DNA of 64,000 nt from JAAZGD01 sp034003765. Lineage in GTDB: Bacteria > Bacillota > Clostridia > Peptostreptococcales > Anaerovoracaceae. Under the pieces are notes generated by a model. It saw nothing but the letters and a program-made list of their open reading frames with translations. It made no database searches and was not told the DNA's origin. Both the position numbers and the translations under genes were made by a program. The stretch spans positions 6,604 through 70,603 of the forward strand of contig JAVEXZ010000010.1 in NCBI GenBank assembly GCA_034003765.1, written 5' to 3'. Below, in pieces: positions 34,977 through 43,068 of this stretch. Each line of letters starts with the position of its first letter. The first letter of the stretch is position 1.

Positions 34977-35048
34977 TCAACTCAAATATCCCTTACCAAA
35001 GGTAAAGGCGTAATAATAAAAGTTGAAAACTGCATTATGGCTTTTCAT
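34977..35048 (-). CDS. Phe/Tyr-rich leader peptide of the aromatic operon
   Basis: A 23-residue ORF from ATG 35048 to TGA 34977, with AAGGAG eight bases upstream. Eight of 23 residues are aromatic (four Phe, four Tyr), and residues 8-13 read F-N-F-Y-Y-Y, followed by A-F-T-F. By analogy with the pheA leader of enteric bacteria, ribosome stalling at these codons when charged Phe- or Tyr-tRNA is short would mask the preceding pairing arm and allow readthrough into aroF. When translation reaches the stop codon, the ribosome would cover the antiterminator arm and the terminator would form. The coding assignment rests on ribosome binding site, codon content and position. Confidence 0.8.
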   Translation of the reverse strand: MKSHNAVFNFYYYAFTFGKGYLS

Positions 35049-35075
35049 GGTTCTTGCTCCTTCTCTGTTTGTACG

Positions 35076-35105
35076 ATTATGCCACGTTGCTTTCCAACTT
35101 GTCAA
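35076..35105 (-). promoter_or_regulatory. Promoter of the aromatic operon
   Basis: TTGACA (perfect -35), 18-bp spacer, CATAAT (5 of 6) on the minus strand. The predicted transcript would start near 35069, about 20 nt before the leader peptide ATG, giving a leader of about 200 nt before aroF. Confidence 0.75.
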
Positions 35106-35191
35106 GAGAATTTCCCCTTTACTCCGAAAAAGATTTGCTAAGTCTTCAGCTTTTCCTTTGCTGTTTCAAATTCATTTTAGCACAAGTCTCT

Positions 35192-35219
35192 TTCACAGGC
35201 ACCATAAAAAAGGTATAAT
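35192..35219 (+). promoter_or_regulatory. Promoter candidate very close to fetA
   Basis: TTCACA, 16-bp spacer and a perfect TATAAT end only five bases before the fetA ATG. If used, transcription would begin at or next to the start codon, giving a leaderless mRNA. Confidence 0.45.
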
Positions 35220-35224
35220 AAATT

Positions 35225-35872
35225 ATGAATACTATCATTTCAACAAAAGACCTAAGCTATGGGCCGGTTATTATCTCACCAGATGTTTCAATTTCTAAGA
35301 ATGAAACCACCTTCCTTTATGGTCCTAGTGGCTGCGGAAAAACAACTTTAACCCGCCTTATGAATGCTACCCTTTCTCCAGAACAAGGAGAGTTATTTTA
35401 TAATGAAGTACCTTATAGTGATTTGGAAGTCCTTGCTTTGCGAAAAGATATCATTCTTGTAAGTCAAGCTATATATCTATTTGATGGAACTATTAAAGAA
35501 AATTTCATAAAATTCTATGAATATCGCGAGGAAACCATTCCCACAGAAGATGCGATGAGAGAATACTTGCAGCTTTGCTGTGCCGATTTTCCACTTGATA
35601 GTTCTTGTGAAATCCTTTCTGGTGGAGAACGTCATAGAATCTATATCGCCATCTGCCTTTCATTCCTGCCAAAAGTAATTATTTTAGATGAACCCACCTC
35701 GGCTTTGGACAGTAGAACTGCTAACCGATTGTTAAAAAACTTGAAGAGCTTCACCAGCCAAAAGGAGATAACACAAATAATAATTAGTCATGATATTTCA
35801 TTAGTAGAGCAATTTGGAGACAAGATTATATCCTGTTTTCAAGGGTGCTCTCAAGAGGTGAATTATGAATAA
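35225..35872 (+). CDS. fetA: FetA-like ABC transporter ATP-binding protein
   Basis: A 215-residue ATPase with Walker A GPSGCGKTT near residue 34, a Q-loop (LVSQAIYLFDGTI) near 79, the signature LSGGERHRI near 137 and Walker B VIILDEPTSALD near 154. It pairs with the UPF0014-type permease encoded next, overlapping by 8 bp, as in the FetAB (YbbLM) iron exporter of E. coli linked to oxidative stress. AAGG is 11 bases upstream of ATG 35225, which is a weak site. It diverges from the aromatic operon leader. Confidence 0.85.
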   Translation: MNTIISTKDLSYGPVIISPDVSISKNETTFLYGPSGCGKTTLTRLMNATLSPEQGELFYNEVPYSDLEVLALRKDIILVSQAIYLFDGTIKENFIKFYEYREETIPTEDAMREYLQLCCADFPLDSSCEILSGGERHRIYIAICLSFLPKVIILDEPTSALDSRTANRLLKNLKSFTSQKEITQIIISHDISLVEQFGDKIISCFQGCSQEVNYE

Positions 35873-36638
35873 GGTTGTTGAATTAGAAATTGCCAGCTTC
35901 GCCTTGGTATACCTTTTGCTTTTATTAGTTCTTGTGGTTATGAAGAAAAGTAAGGTTCAGCAGAGCTCACTTCTTTTGTGGGCCAGCTTTCGTATGACTG
36001 TTCAACTTATTTTGGCTGGATGGATTCTTACCTATATTTTCGAAAACCCTCACCCAGTTTTTGTCCTTGGATATTTTCTGTCCATGAACATCTTTGCAAT
36101 TCATAGAGTCCTATCAAAAAACAAGTCACTTAACCGTCAATTCAAAATCTACATTGCCCTTTCACTTTCTCTTTCTGGACTATTCGTTGTTATTTTTTTT
36201 ATTAGGTTAGTTGTAGGGGAAAGTCTTGTTAATCCTCAATATGTAATCCCCTTAAGCGGAATGATGATTGGGAACGCCATGACGGGAGTAACTCTTGGGG
36301 TAAAAACTTTTCGAGAAAGCTTCGAAGGCCAGCGCAATAAAATAAACGCCCTTTTGAACATTGGCGCTTCTCCTAAAAAGATACTCTTACCCTTTGCAAA
36401 TCAAGCTCTTGAAACTGCTTTGCTTCCTACAATGAATTCCATGCTAGGAATGGGGATAATATCATTACCAGGTATGATGACTGGGCAAATACTATCAGGA
36501 ACCTCCCCATCCACTGCAGTTCTTTATCAAATTGCAATAATGATAGCAGTAACTACCGTTGTATGTCTTTCTGTATTCTTTTCCCTTTTCCTAGGATACA
36601 GAACTCTTTACAATAAGCGGTGGCAAATCAAGAGTTAA
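35865..36638 (+). CDS. fetB: FetB/UPF0014-family permease
   Basis: A 257-residue membrane protein with about seven helices. It has the UPF0014 features RMTVQLILAGWILTYIF near residue 43, PLSGMMIGNAMTGVTLG near 128, the cytoplasmic coupling region NALLNIGASPKKI near 165 and SLPGMMTGQILSGTSP near 205. With the preceding ATPase it would form an iron exporter. It overlaps fetA by 8 bp and converges on the patatin gene. Confidence 0.88.
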   Translation: MNKVVELEIASFALVYLLLLLVLVVMKKSKVQQSSLLLWASFRMTVQLILAGWILTYIFENPHPVFVLGYFLSMNIFAIHRVLSKNKSLNRQFKIYIALSLSLSGLFVVIFFIRLVVGESLVNPQYVIPLSGMMIGNAMTGVTLGVKTFRESFEGQRNKINALLNIGASPKKILLPFANQALETALLPTMNSMLGMGIISLPGMMTGQILSGTSPSTAVLYQIAIMIAVTTVVCLSVFFSLFLGYRTLYNKRWQIKS

Positions 36639-36685
36639 TCACAAACTGCTTTATATCAAATTGTATGTCACACCTTCCCGGTTTT

Positions 36686-37558
36686 CTATAGACCCAAGAA
36701 TTCTCGCCATAGATGAGCATCTCTCATGCCTTGCTCATAACCCATATCATAGCTTGCTTGTAGCTTTTCATTATCTATTTCCCTACTGGATACTGGCATC
36801 TGGTCTGGGTAAACTAAAAATGCTCTACCTTCACTCTCTAATTCTCTTAATTCTTCCAGTGTGCGATTGTATACCCTGTGCCTATTAACCATTGCCTCTA
36901 GCATTTCGGGATATTTTTTATAATACAAGCCTAATATTTTCGGATGCTTTAGAGGAACCTTTGAGTAGCCTTTCTCTCGACTTAAGACCACAAAGAATTT
37001 TTTATAGCCATCTTCCTGAGCTATATCCAAAGGGATTCCACCAGCTAGCCCACCATCAACATAGTACTCTCCTTTATATAAAGTAGGAGGCATAAAAAAT
37101 GGCAGTGAAGATGATGCCCGAACGATTTTCATCATATCATTCAAAGAGCATATATCCTCTCTGCTAAAATAAATCAACTTACCACTATCTCTATGAACAG
37201 CACCAATTCTTAGTTGCCCAGGGTTCTTGTCAAAAGCTTCCCAATTAAAGGGTAGTAATTCACCCTCTTGGGGGGTTTTCTCATAAATATATTCTGCAGA
37301 AAAAAAGCCTAAACCCTTAATGAATTTGCCCCAACCTCCAAATTCAGGATCTTTTACCAAATCAACAAAGGATTTTCTCGCTCTTTCTGTATCTCTTGAA
37401 AGGTAGTTGACAGCATTACTTGCCCCAGCAGATATTCCAGTAACATAATTAAAATATAAGTTGTGTTCGAGAAGATTGTTCAAGATACCTGAAGTATAGC
37501 TGGCCCTCATACCCCCACCTTCAAAAATCAAAGCTGTATCATGAATATTGTTTATCAT
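36686..37558 (-). CDS. Patatin-like phospholipase (YjjU-type)
   Basis: A 290-residue predicted serine hydrolase with a Ser-Asp dyad. The oxyanion loop is FEGGGMRASYTSG near residue 12, the nucleophile elbow GISAGA near 42 (G-x-S-x-G) and the catalytic Asp in VDGGLAGGIP near 167. Patatin proteins hydrolyse acyl esters of lipids; bacterial members of this size lack a secretion signal and act inside the cell. The start has only a weak AAAGAGA upstream. It is a single leftward gene, with no clear partners. Confidence 0.87.
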   Translation of the reverse strand: MINNIHDTALIFEGGGMRASYTSGILNNLLEHNLYFNYVTGISAGASNAVNYLSRDTERARKSFVDLVKDPEFGGWGKFIKGLGFFSAEYIYEKTPQEGELLPFNWEAFDKNPGQLRIGAVHRDSGKLIYFSREDICSLNDMMKIVRASSSLPFFMPPTLYKGEYYVDGGLAGGIPLDIAQEDGYKKFFVVLSREKGYSKVPLKHPKILGLYYKKYPEMLEAMVNRHRVYNRTLEELRELESEGRAFLVYPDQMPVSSREIDNEKLQASYDMGYEQGMRDAHLWREFLGL

Positions 37559-37626
37559 TCTCTTTAGCGATCCTTTCCACCTTAACCATAAGGGTTCTAT
37601 TGCTATTTATCTCATATATTTCATTT

Positions 37627-38172
37627 CTAGTCTACTTTAGCCACAAAGGCATCTAATTCCAATTCCATTTCATATCGGTCATGACCTTCTCCATATTCAT
37701 GCTGTTTGTAATGTACTGCCTTAAAACCTATCTTATCTTGGTAAAGGCGAATAGCAGCGGTATTTTCAACATCTACAGTAAGGCTCATTTTTGTAAAATC
37801 CTGATTCAAAAGATCTTCTGCTATTATTTTTAAAAAGTGATAGCCTAAATTTTTCCCACGAAACTCTGGAGCAATGGCATAGTCAAATAAATAAGCAGTT
37901 TGAAAATCTTCCCAATCTCTCATAAGAATTGCAAGACCGATTAACTTCTTTCCATGTCTTTCTTTCATAAGATACACATTACCATGGCGAATTTGCGGCA
38001 CTAAACCCCACTCATCCATACCAAGGTCCCCGAAAATATCCAAGCCGAAATTTACCATTTGCTTTAACAGTTTAAGGCCAAAATCTTGCACCATATATAC
38101 AGTTAAATGGTTCACATCTACATCTAACTCCCTAACTACTTTATGGGGCAGCTTCTTGATTTCTTCTAACAT
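37627..38172 (-). CDS. GNAT family N-acetyltransferase
   Basis: About 181 residues with a GNAT fold in its second half. The acetyl-CoA motif A is LFDYAIAPEFRGKNLGYHFLKII (part of the R/Q-x-x-G-x-G/A loop, here RGKNLG), followed by an N-T-A-A-I-R-L-Y-Q-D-K-I-G-F motif B. The N-terminal 60 residues are not typical. ATG 38172 is preferred over the adjacent TTG because GGGAGAGAG is five bases upstream. The substrate is unknown. The 200-bp gap downstream to 38372 is AT-rich, with only a weak ATAATTG/CAATTAT hairpin. Confidence 0.82.
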   Translation of the reverse strand: MLEEIKKLPHKVVRELDVDVNHLTVYMVQDFGLKLLKQMVNFGLDIFGDLGMDEWGLVPQIRHGNVYLMKERHGKKLIGLAILMRDWEDFQTAYLFDYAIAPEFRGKNLGYHFLKIIAEDLLNQDFTKMSLTVDVENTAAIRLYQDKIGFKAVHYKQHEYGEGHDRYEMELELDAFVAKVD

Positions 38173-38372
38173 CAACTCTCTCCCTTCAAAAAAACGTATA
38201 ATTAATTATAGGGGAAGAAGAAAACCATGTCAAATATGAAGGTTGTAACTATAAAAATATCATCCTTTTACAAGGAAAAATCTAAGATATAAACCAAATA
38301 AAACCCTATATGTAGCCCATTTGATAATTGGTAGCAATTATATGGTATTGTAAGTTAGTTAATCAATAACCT

Positions 38373-39959
38373 CTAAGATGCTTCAATAACCTTTACTATT
38401 CCGTTACTACCATCCACTTCTAGAAGGTCCCCATCCTTAATGATGTCCATTATTCCCATAAGGCCGCTTACACAAGGAATGCCATATTCACGGGCGATGA
38501 TTCCCCCATGTTGGAGTGGGCCACCAATTTCCATAACCACACCTGCTGCATTCGTAAATATTGGTGTCCATGATGGCTCTGTTGCTCTGGCAACAAGTAT
38601 CTCCCCAGAATTAAGAGGTTTTTCATATGGAGAATGGAGCACTTTTGCAGGCCCTATTACTTTACCAGGGGCAATGGCATCACCAACAAAATCCCCTTGG
38701 TTAACATCAAGGCGAGGCCTATATATTTTACCTCGGCTATCAATGACTAAAGGCCATTCCTTCATAGTTAAGTAGCCTGATAAATTCTTCTCTCTTGCCT
38801 TGCGAAGATCAAAGAATGAGTCCTTTTGCCCTCTGGCAATCTCATCTGCTTTTAAATCAAAGATATCATAGGCCTTATCAAGTCGTCCTTCTTTTACCCA
38901 ACCATCTGCAATTTCAAGACATATATCGTGAAGCTTAGCAAATATAACTACAATCAAATACTTGGGATGCTCACGGTAACCAAAGGTAGCTTTCAGCCTT
39001 GCTGCTGCATCAACAAACTTTTTTTCTTTACCCTTTTCCTTTGCAACAGCCAGTAATCTATCATAGGCTTCCTGGCGCTTTTCTCTAACCTTCAAAATCT
39101 GATTGTCTAGCGTGTTGATTTCAATCAGTTTATCGTAGAGCATACCAACATCTTCATATATTCTTTTGGAGGCAATATCAATTTCTTTAAATCCACGCAC
39201 AGCGAATTTTTCCATAAATTCATCATAAAGATCTAAGAATTTATCAGAAAACCTTCTTGAATCTGTTTTTTTCACAAAATATTCCCGGGAGTCAAGGTTC
39301 TTAAATTCTTCCTTCAAAGCCATAGCAAATAGCAAGTGGCCCATTTCACTTGTGGGATTGCCATCAAGGTCCATATTCATGGCTGAGAGTTCTTTCCCAA
39401 CATCTTCTCCTTCAAAGATTTTAGCCATAGTTCTCTTGGCCATCATTCCCGCAAAAATAACTGAAGCAGTACCCATAGCTCTGTTCATAATTGTTAGTGC
39501 ATTCCTTGAAATCTCTGAAAAGTCTCCAACACTGCTTAAATTATTTGTATCTTTAAGGATCCCATCAGCCATCTCCTCGTACTTCTTAATTGCACTAACA
39601 TAATCACCAAAAACTCCAGCAACTGCACTAGGGATCATTTTGAATACGGTTTTTACCATAGTTTTTTTAAATGATCTTGTTCCTTCTACCTCTCCTTCAA
39701 AAGGGTGTTCATCAAGGTCAATATTTGCGAATATTTTTTTTAGATTTCCGTCATAACTATTAATAAATGCAAGAGCTCTCTTCTTACCAACTAATTTCTG
39801 AAAAGCCGTCATACTAATATTTTCTTTACCATATACGATTGGAGTGGAGCCGTTTATTTGTGGTGTCATCATATGCATTTTTATTTCATCCAGCATATAC
39901 CCCCAAAGCTCTATTCCAAGAACGCTCATTGGCTCATCAAATCCTTGGGTCAAGACCAT
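38373..39959 (-). CDS. Truncated PEP-utilising enzyme: central and phosphohistidine domains
   Basis: A 528-residue ORF carrying the central helical region and the C-terminal swivelling phosphohistidine domain (GGPLQHGGIIAREYGIPCV near residue 482, with the catalytic His) of PEP synthase / rifampicin phosphotransferase-like enzymes. The ATP-grasp domain that should come first is missing. Its remnant lies directly upstream in another frame (39959-40237) and stops at a TAATG overlap with this ATG. Without the nucleotide domain the protein cannot be a complete phosphotransferase, so I regard it as part of a broken gene, although the frame remains open and could be translated. Confidence 0.8.
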   Translation of the reverse strand: MVLTQGFDEPMSVLGIELWGYMLDEIKMHMMTPQINGSTPIVYGKENISMTAFQKLVGKKRALAFINSYDGNLKKIFANIDLDEHPFEGEVEGTRSFKKTMVKTVFKMIPSAVAGVFGDYVSAIKKYEEMADGILKDTNNLSSVGDFSEISRNALTIMNRAMGTASVIFAGMMAKRTMAKIFEGEDVGKELSAMNMDLDGNPTSEMGHLLFAMALKEEFKNLDSREYFVKKTDSRRFSDKFLDLYDEFMEKFAVRGFKEIDIASKRIYEDVGMLYDKLIEINTLDNQILKVREKRQEAYDRLLAVAKEKGKEKKFVDAAARLKATFGYREHPKYLIVVIFAKLHDICLEIADGWVKEGRLDKAYDIFDLKADEIARGQKDSFFDLRKAREKNLSGYLTMKEWPLVIDSRGKIYRPRLDVNQGDFVGDAIAPGKVIGPAKVLHSPYEKPLNSGEILVARATEPSWTPIFTNAAGVVMEIGGPLQHGGIIAREYGIPCVSGLMGIMDIIKDGDLLEVDGSNGIVKVIEAS

Positions 39960-40237
39960 TATGTCTCTGACGCAATTTGCCTTTGTACAATAATAGCAAT
40001 ACTCGAACCATTAAGGTCTATTCTGTTCTTCCTCTTATACTCCATAACTCTAAAATCAAAACAAGATGAAAAAGCGTAGACAACAGCTTTTTCTAGGTCC
40101 TGTCGCAAGACACCCAAAGACGTTTCGTACATACCAGCAAAGCTTGTGCCTTCTAAGTCCTCTTCTGGGGATGATGAACGAACGGCGAAAAATCCTCCTT
40201 TCAGCCCTCCTACTGATAATTCAAATGCTTTTTGAAA
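39959..40237 (-). pseudogene. ATP-grasp remnant of the broken PEP-utilising enzyme
   Basis: The minus strand between a TAG at 40240 and TAA at 39961-39959 encodes about 92 residues that match the ATP-grasp domain of PEP synthase-type enzymes. These include GGFFAVRSSSPEEDLEGTSF (nucleotide-binding Arg) and, near the end, IAIIVQRQIASET. Normal family members continue from that point with SEVSGV-type sequence into the rest of the domain. Here the frame ends at once and the text jumps to the central domain, so an internal deletion is likely. No plausible start codon or ribosome binding site was found. Confidence 0.75.
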
Positions 40238-40305
40238 CTATAGATCATAAGGATTTCCTTTCGTTTTTAAAAACCCTTCTTTGATTCTAAATATATGGGC
40301 TATTT

Positions 40306-40926
40306 TTAAAGGTGTTCTTCATTATAACAGGCCCTTCTCAAGAGTTGGGTCCACAGGGTATACTTTTTTGAAAGTTCCGATGGGTCAAGCTTTCCAGGTT
40401 TTCTTTGTATTTCCTGAAGATATCCGTTACTTGTCCATATCAACATTTCTTGGATATCTTTAGGATCTATTTCTTCTCGAAACTTGGAAAAATCAATATT
40501 TTTGTAGTAATTATCATAAAGGGATTTTGTTTGTTCTTGTATTCTCACATTGACATCATCGTAGGCATCGCTAGTATGGGAGTATGCGCTACGCAATAAA
40601 AATTCCATAATGTGAGGGGTCTTTTCAAGTAATTCAAACTTCTTTTTCGCCGCAAACTCGTTAAGGTCAAAAAAGTCAGTGATTCCAGCAAAATCATCAT
40701 CTACTACATGTTTTTTCACAAGATTTTCTGCATACTCAAAAAGAAACATAAAAAACGATTTTTTGTTGTGAAAATAATAAAACAATAAACCCTTAGAGAT
40801 TCCTGCTTTCCTAGCAATCAACTCTGTTGATGCCCTCTTATATTCATTTTGTGCAAATACTTGAAATCCAGCTTTTATAATTCTTAACCTTTTCTCTTCC
40901 GGTAATGCAAAAAACTGTTGGTTCAT
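40306..40926 (-). CDS. TetR/AcrR family transcriptional regulator
   Basis: A 206-residue repressor-type protein. The N-terminal helix-turn-helix reads RIIKAGFQVFAQNEYKRAST-ELIARKAGISKGLLFYYFHNKK (about residues 15-57), and the C-terminal ligand domain is variable. AAGGAGCC lies five bases before the ATG. It stands just upstream of the broken PEP-utilising gene in the same direction and diverges from the radical SAM gene. A TTGAC...GTCAA palindrome overlaps its likely transcription start, suggesting autoregulation. Confidence 0.9.
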   Translation of the reverse strand: MNQQFFALPEEKRLRIIKAGFQVFAQNEYKRASTELIARKAGISKGLLFYYFHNKKSFFMFLFEYAENLVKKHVVDDDFAGITDFFDLNEFAAKKKFELLEKTPHIMEFLLRSAYSHTSDAYDDVNVRIQEQTKSLYDNYYKNIDFSKFREEIDPKDIQEMLIWTSNGYLQEIQRKPGKLDPSELSKKYTLWTQLLRRACYNEEHL

Positions 40927-40950
40927 AAAAAGGCTCCTTCCTGACTATTG

Positions 40951-40971
40951 TTGACTAACCATATCGGTCAA
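40951..40971. promoter_or_regulatory. Candidate TetR operator
   Basis: TTGACTAAC-CAT-ATCGGTCAA is an imperfect 21-bp inverted repeat with TTGAC half-sites, 25 bp upstream of the tetR ATG and just downstream of its -10 box. TetR-family operators with TTGAC...GTCAA arms are common. Confidence 0.55.
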
Positions 40972-40980
40972 TATTCTTTC

Positions 40981-41008
40981 AGTATATTCCCTTGACTATT
41001 TTTTTCAA
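40981..41008 (-). promoter_or_regulatory. Promoter candidate for tetR
   Basis: TTGAAA, 16-bp spacer, TATACT on the minus strand. The start point would fall at the candidate operator 40951-40971. Confidence 0.5.
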
Positions 41009-41150
41009 GCCCCTTAGCATAAAATATATTTATGTTACAGACGAATCATTGAGGACCTCAAATATCTTAGCTCCCTTTAATTTTTCTATCAAAGTAGTAT
41101 ACTAATAGTGAGGATGATACTAAAAAGGCTTAGAAAGGAGTGATTCTATT

Positions 41151-42554
41151 ATGAGTAGGCTAGCTGTTAAAGAAAATTTGTCTAGGTTTGCCTTAAATCG
41201 AGTTATTTCATTTATTGATGGGAATCCGGACAAAAATATTATCAGAATAGTTAAGTGGTTAGAAAACCATGACCGAGGTGGCGGTCTAAAATATCAAATC
41301 GGAGCGGTCCATGATGCATTAAGTGATCCTGAAAATAATTGGACCAAACTTGTAAGGAGCCTTTGGACAGACATTGATGATGGCGTAAGAAAGTCACTTT
41401 TTGAGAATGTTGTGGTTAATGCAAGTATGTTAGGTTCTCCTAGGCAACGAAAAAATGCTATAAAGTATGGGTGTAATGTACCATGGGCTATACTTATGGA
41501 TCCAACATCTAATTGTAATCTTCATTGCCTGGGATGTTGGGCTGGAGAGTACGATAAGCAACTAAACCTGACATTGGAACAGTTAGATAAAGTGGTAAGA
41601 GAGGGTAAAGAGCTAGGAACTTATGTTTACGTTTTATCTGGTGGAGAACCGCTAATGCGAAAAGATGATATAATCCGCCTCTGTGAACGACATCCAGATT
41701 GTGGGTTTTTGGCATTTACAAACGGAACTTTAATTGATGAAGATTTTGCAGATGAAATGCTAAGAGTTAAAAACTTTGTTCCTGCAATTAGTATTGAAGG
41801 CTTTGAAAAAGAAACCGATGCAAGAAGAGGTAGTGGAACTTATCAGAGAGTTGTTAAGGCAATGGATATTCTAAAAAATAAAAAATTACTGTTTGGCGCT
41901 TCCTGTTGCTATACAAGTGAAAACGTTGATTCTATAGGGAGCGAGGCATTTATAGACCACTTACTCGAATTAGGCTGTAAGTTTGCTTGGTACTTTACCT
42001 ACATGCCCCTTGGTAATGATGCCCCTGTCCACTTAATAGCTTCGGCAGACCAAAGAAAATATATGTATCATCAAGTAAGAAAACATAGACAAGACAAGGC
42101 TATCTTTACGATGGACTTTTGGAATGATGGAGAATATGTAGCTGGCTGTATTGCTGGTGGCAGGCACTATCTTCACATAAATGCAAATGGTGATTACGAA
42201 CCTTGTGCCTTTATTCACTATTCCAATTATAACCTAAAAGACAAATCTCTCTTAGAAGCTTTACAATCTCCACTTTTCCAGCAGTATAGAAACTATCAAC
42301 CCTTCAACTGTAACCTATTAAGACCATGCCCTTTCTTAGATAATCCAGATTTCCTAGTTAAGATGGTGGAAGCATCTGGGGCACATTCTACAGACATGAA
42401 AAGTCCTGAAAATGTTCGGGATTTAACCTCAAAAACAAAAGAGGCTGCCAAAAACTGGGGCCTTGTTGCTGATGAACTATGGGAAAATTCTTATCGAAGC
42501 AAATTACCCCCAAGGGATGATATAGCCCAGCAAATGGAAAGATTAAAAGCATAA
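41151..42554 (+). CDS. Radical SAM/SPASM-type protein
   Basis: A 467-residue radical SAM enzyme. The [4Fe-4S] motif is CNLHCLGC with Cys122, Cys126 and Cys129, followed by a GGE-type SAM loop (LSGGEPLMRKDD). The C-terminal region has further cysteines (NGDYEPCAFIHYS, FNCNLLRPCPF), which suggest a SPASM-like auxiliary cluster. About 110 N-terminal residues precede the radical domain and have no evident family. AAAGGAG lies 11 bases before ATG 41151. The substrate is unknown; the divergent TetR gene may or may not control it. Confidence 0.85.
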   Translation: MSRLAVKENLSRFALNRVISFIDGNPDKNIIRIVKWLENHDRGGGLKYQIGAVHDALSDPENNWTKLVRSLWTDIDDGVRKSLFENVVVNASMLGSPRQRKNAIKYGCNVPWAILMDPTSNCNLHCLGCWAGEYDKQLNLTLEQLDKVVREGKELGTYVYVLSGGEPLMRKDDIIRLCERHPDCGFLAFTNGTLIDEDFADEMLRVKNFVPAISIEGFEKETDARRGSGTYQRVVKAMDILKNKKLLFGASCCYTSENVDSIGSEAFIDHLLELGCKFAWYFTYMPLGNDAPVHLIASADQRKYMYHQVRKHRQDKAIFTMDFWNDGEYVAGCIAGGRHYLHINANGDYEPCAFIHYSNYNLKDKSLLEALQSPLFQQYRNYQPFNCNLLRPCPFLDNPDFLVKMVEASGAHSTDMKSPENVRDLTSKTKEAAKNWGLVADELWENSYRSKLPPRDDIAQQMERLKA

Positions 42555-42593
42555 GGTATTATTTCAATCTAGCTCATAGCAGCTAACTAAAAT

Positions 42594-42625
42594 AAAAAAC
42601 TCTGGAAAAAATCCCAGAGTTTTTT
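42594..42625. terminator. Bidirectional terminator between the radical SAM and DUF5320 genes
   Basis: AAAAACTCTGG / CCAGAGTTTTT with an eight-base A-rich loop gives T runs in both directions. It sits between convergent genes. Confidence 0.85.
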
Positions 42626-42651
42626 ATGCTTATTGTCTTTTAGAAAAGAAT

Positions 42652-42918
42652 CTAGTCTTCTAGTTCACGATCGATTTGTTCCATTCTTTGTTTTAGAAGC
42701 TCACGCTCTTCACTTAGTACTTCTTTATCAGTCGATCCAAAACCTAAACCACTAAAACGACTTCCAAATCCTGCTCCAGCTCTGCCTCTTCCGCCAAAGC
42801 CCATACCGCATCCTCTTCCAAAAGGAAGTCGGGATTGTCTTGCTCCTGTGCAAATTCCCATTCCTCGACCTGTAAGAGGACCTTGTCCCATTGGACCTGT
42901 TCCATCTCTACCAGCCAT
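42652..42918 (-). CDS. DUF5320-type glycine/arginine-rich small protein
   Basis: About 88 residues. The N-terminus AGRDGTGPMGQGPLTGRGMG is the hallmark of DUF5320 proteins. A Gly/Arg/Phe-rich middle with two Cys follows, then a C-terminal amphipathic helix (ERELLKQRMEQIDRELED). Relatives are often found near dinitrogenase iron-molybdenum cofactor-type proteins, but none is seen here. ATG 42918 has AAAGGAGG about six bases upstream; the longer frame from 42927 is rejected. Confidence 0.82.
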   Translation of the reverse strand: MAGRDGTGPMGQGPLTGRGMGICTGARQSRLPFGRGCGMGFGGRGRAGAGFGSRFSGLGFGSTDKEVLSEERELLKQRMEQIDRELED

Positions 42919-43068
42919 ATATAACACCTCCTTTATTATCTGTCATATGTTCTTTATGACTATATTCTACAGGAGTTGTTGACATATGTCAATAACTTTT
43001 GAATTATTTTTCCCCTTTATACTATTTTTTAGCTAAAGTCTCCATTGTTTGTTAGTATTGATGTACTT

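Noticed and set aside
34950..35298. Plus-strand reading frames in the aroF-fetA gap
   Set aside because: They have no ribosome binding sites and lie opposite the leader peptide and attenuator.
38320..38345. ATAATTG/CAATTAT hairpin downstream of the PEP-utilising ORF
   Set aside because: Short AT-only stem with no T-run; likely chance in AT-rich DNA.
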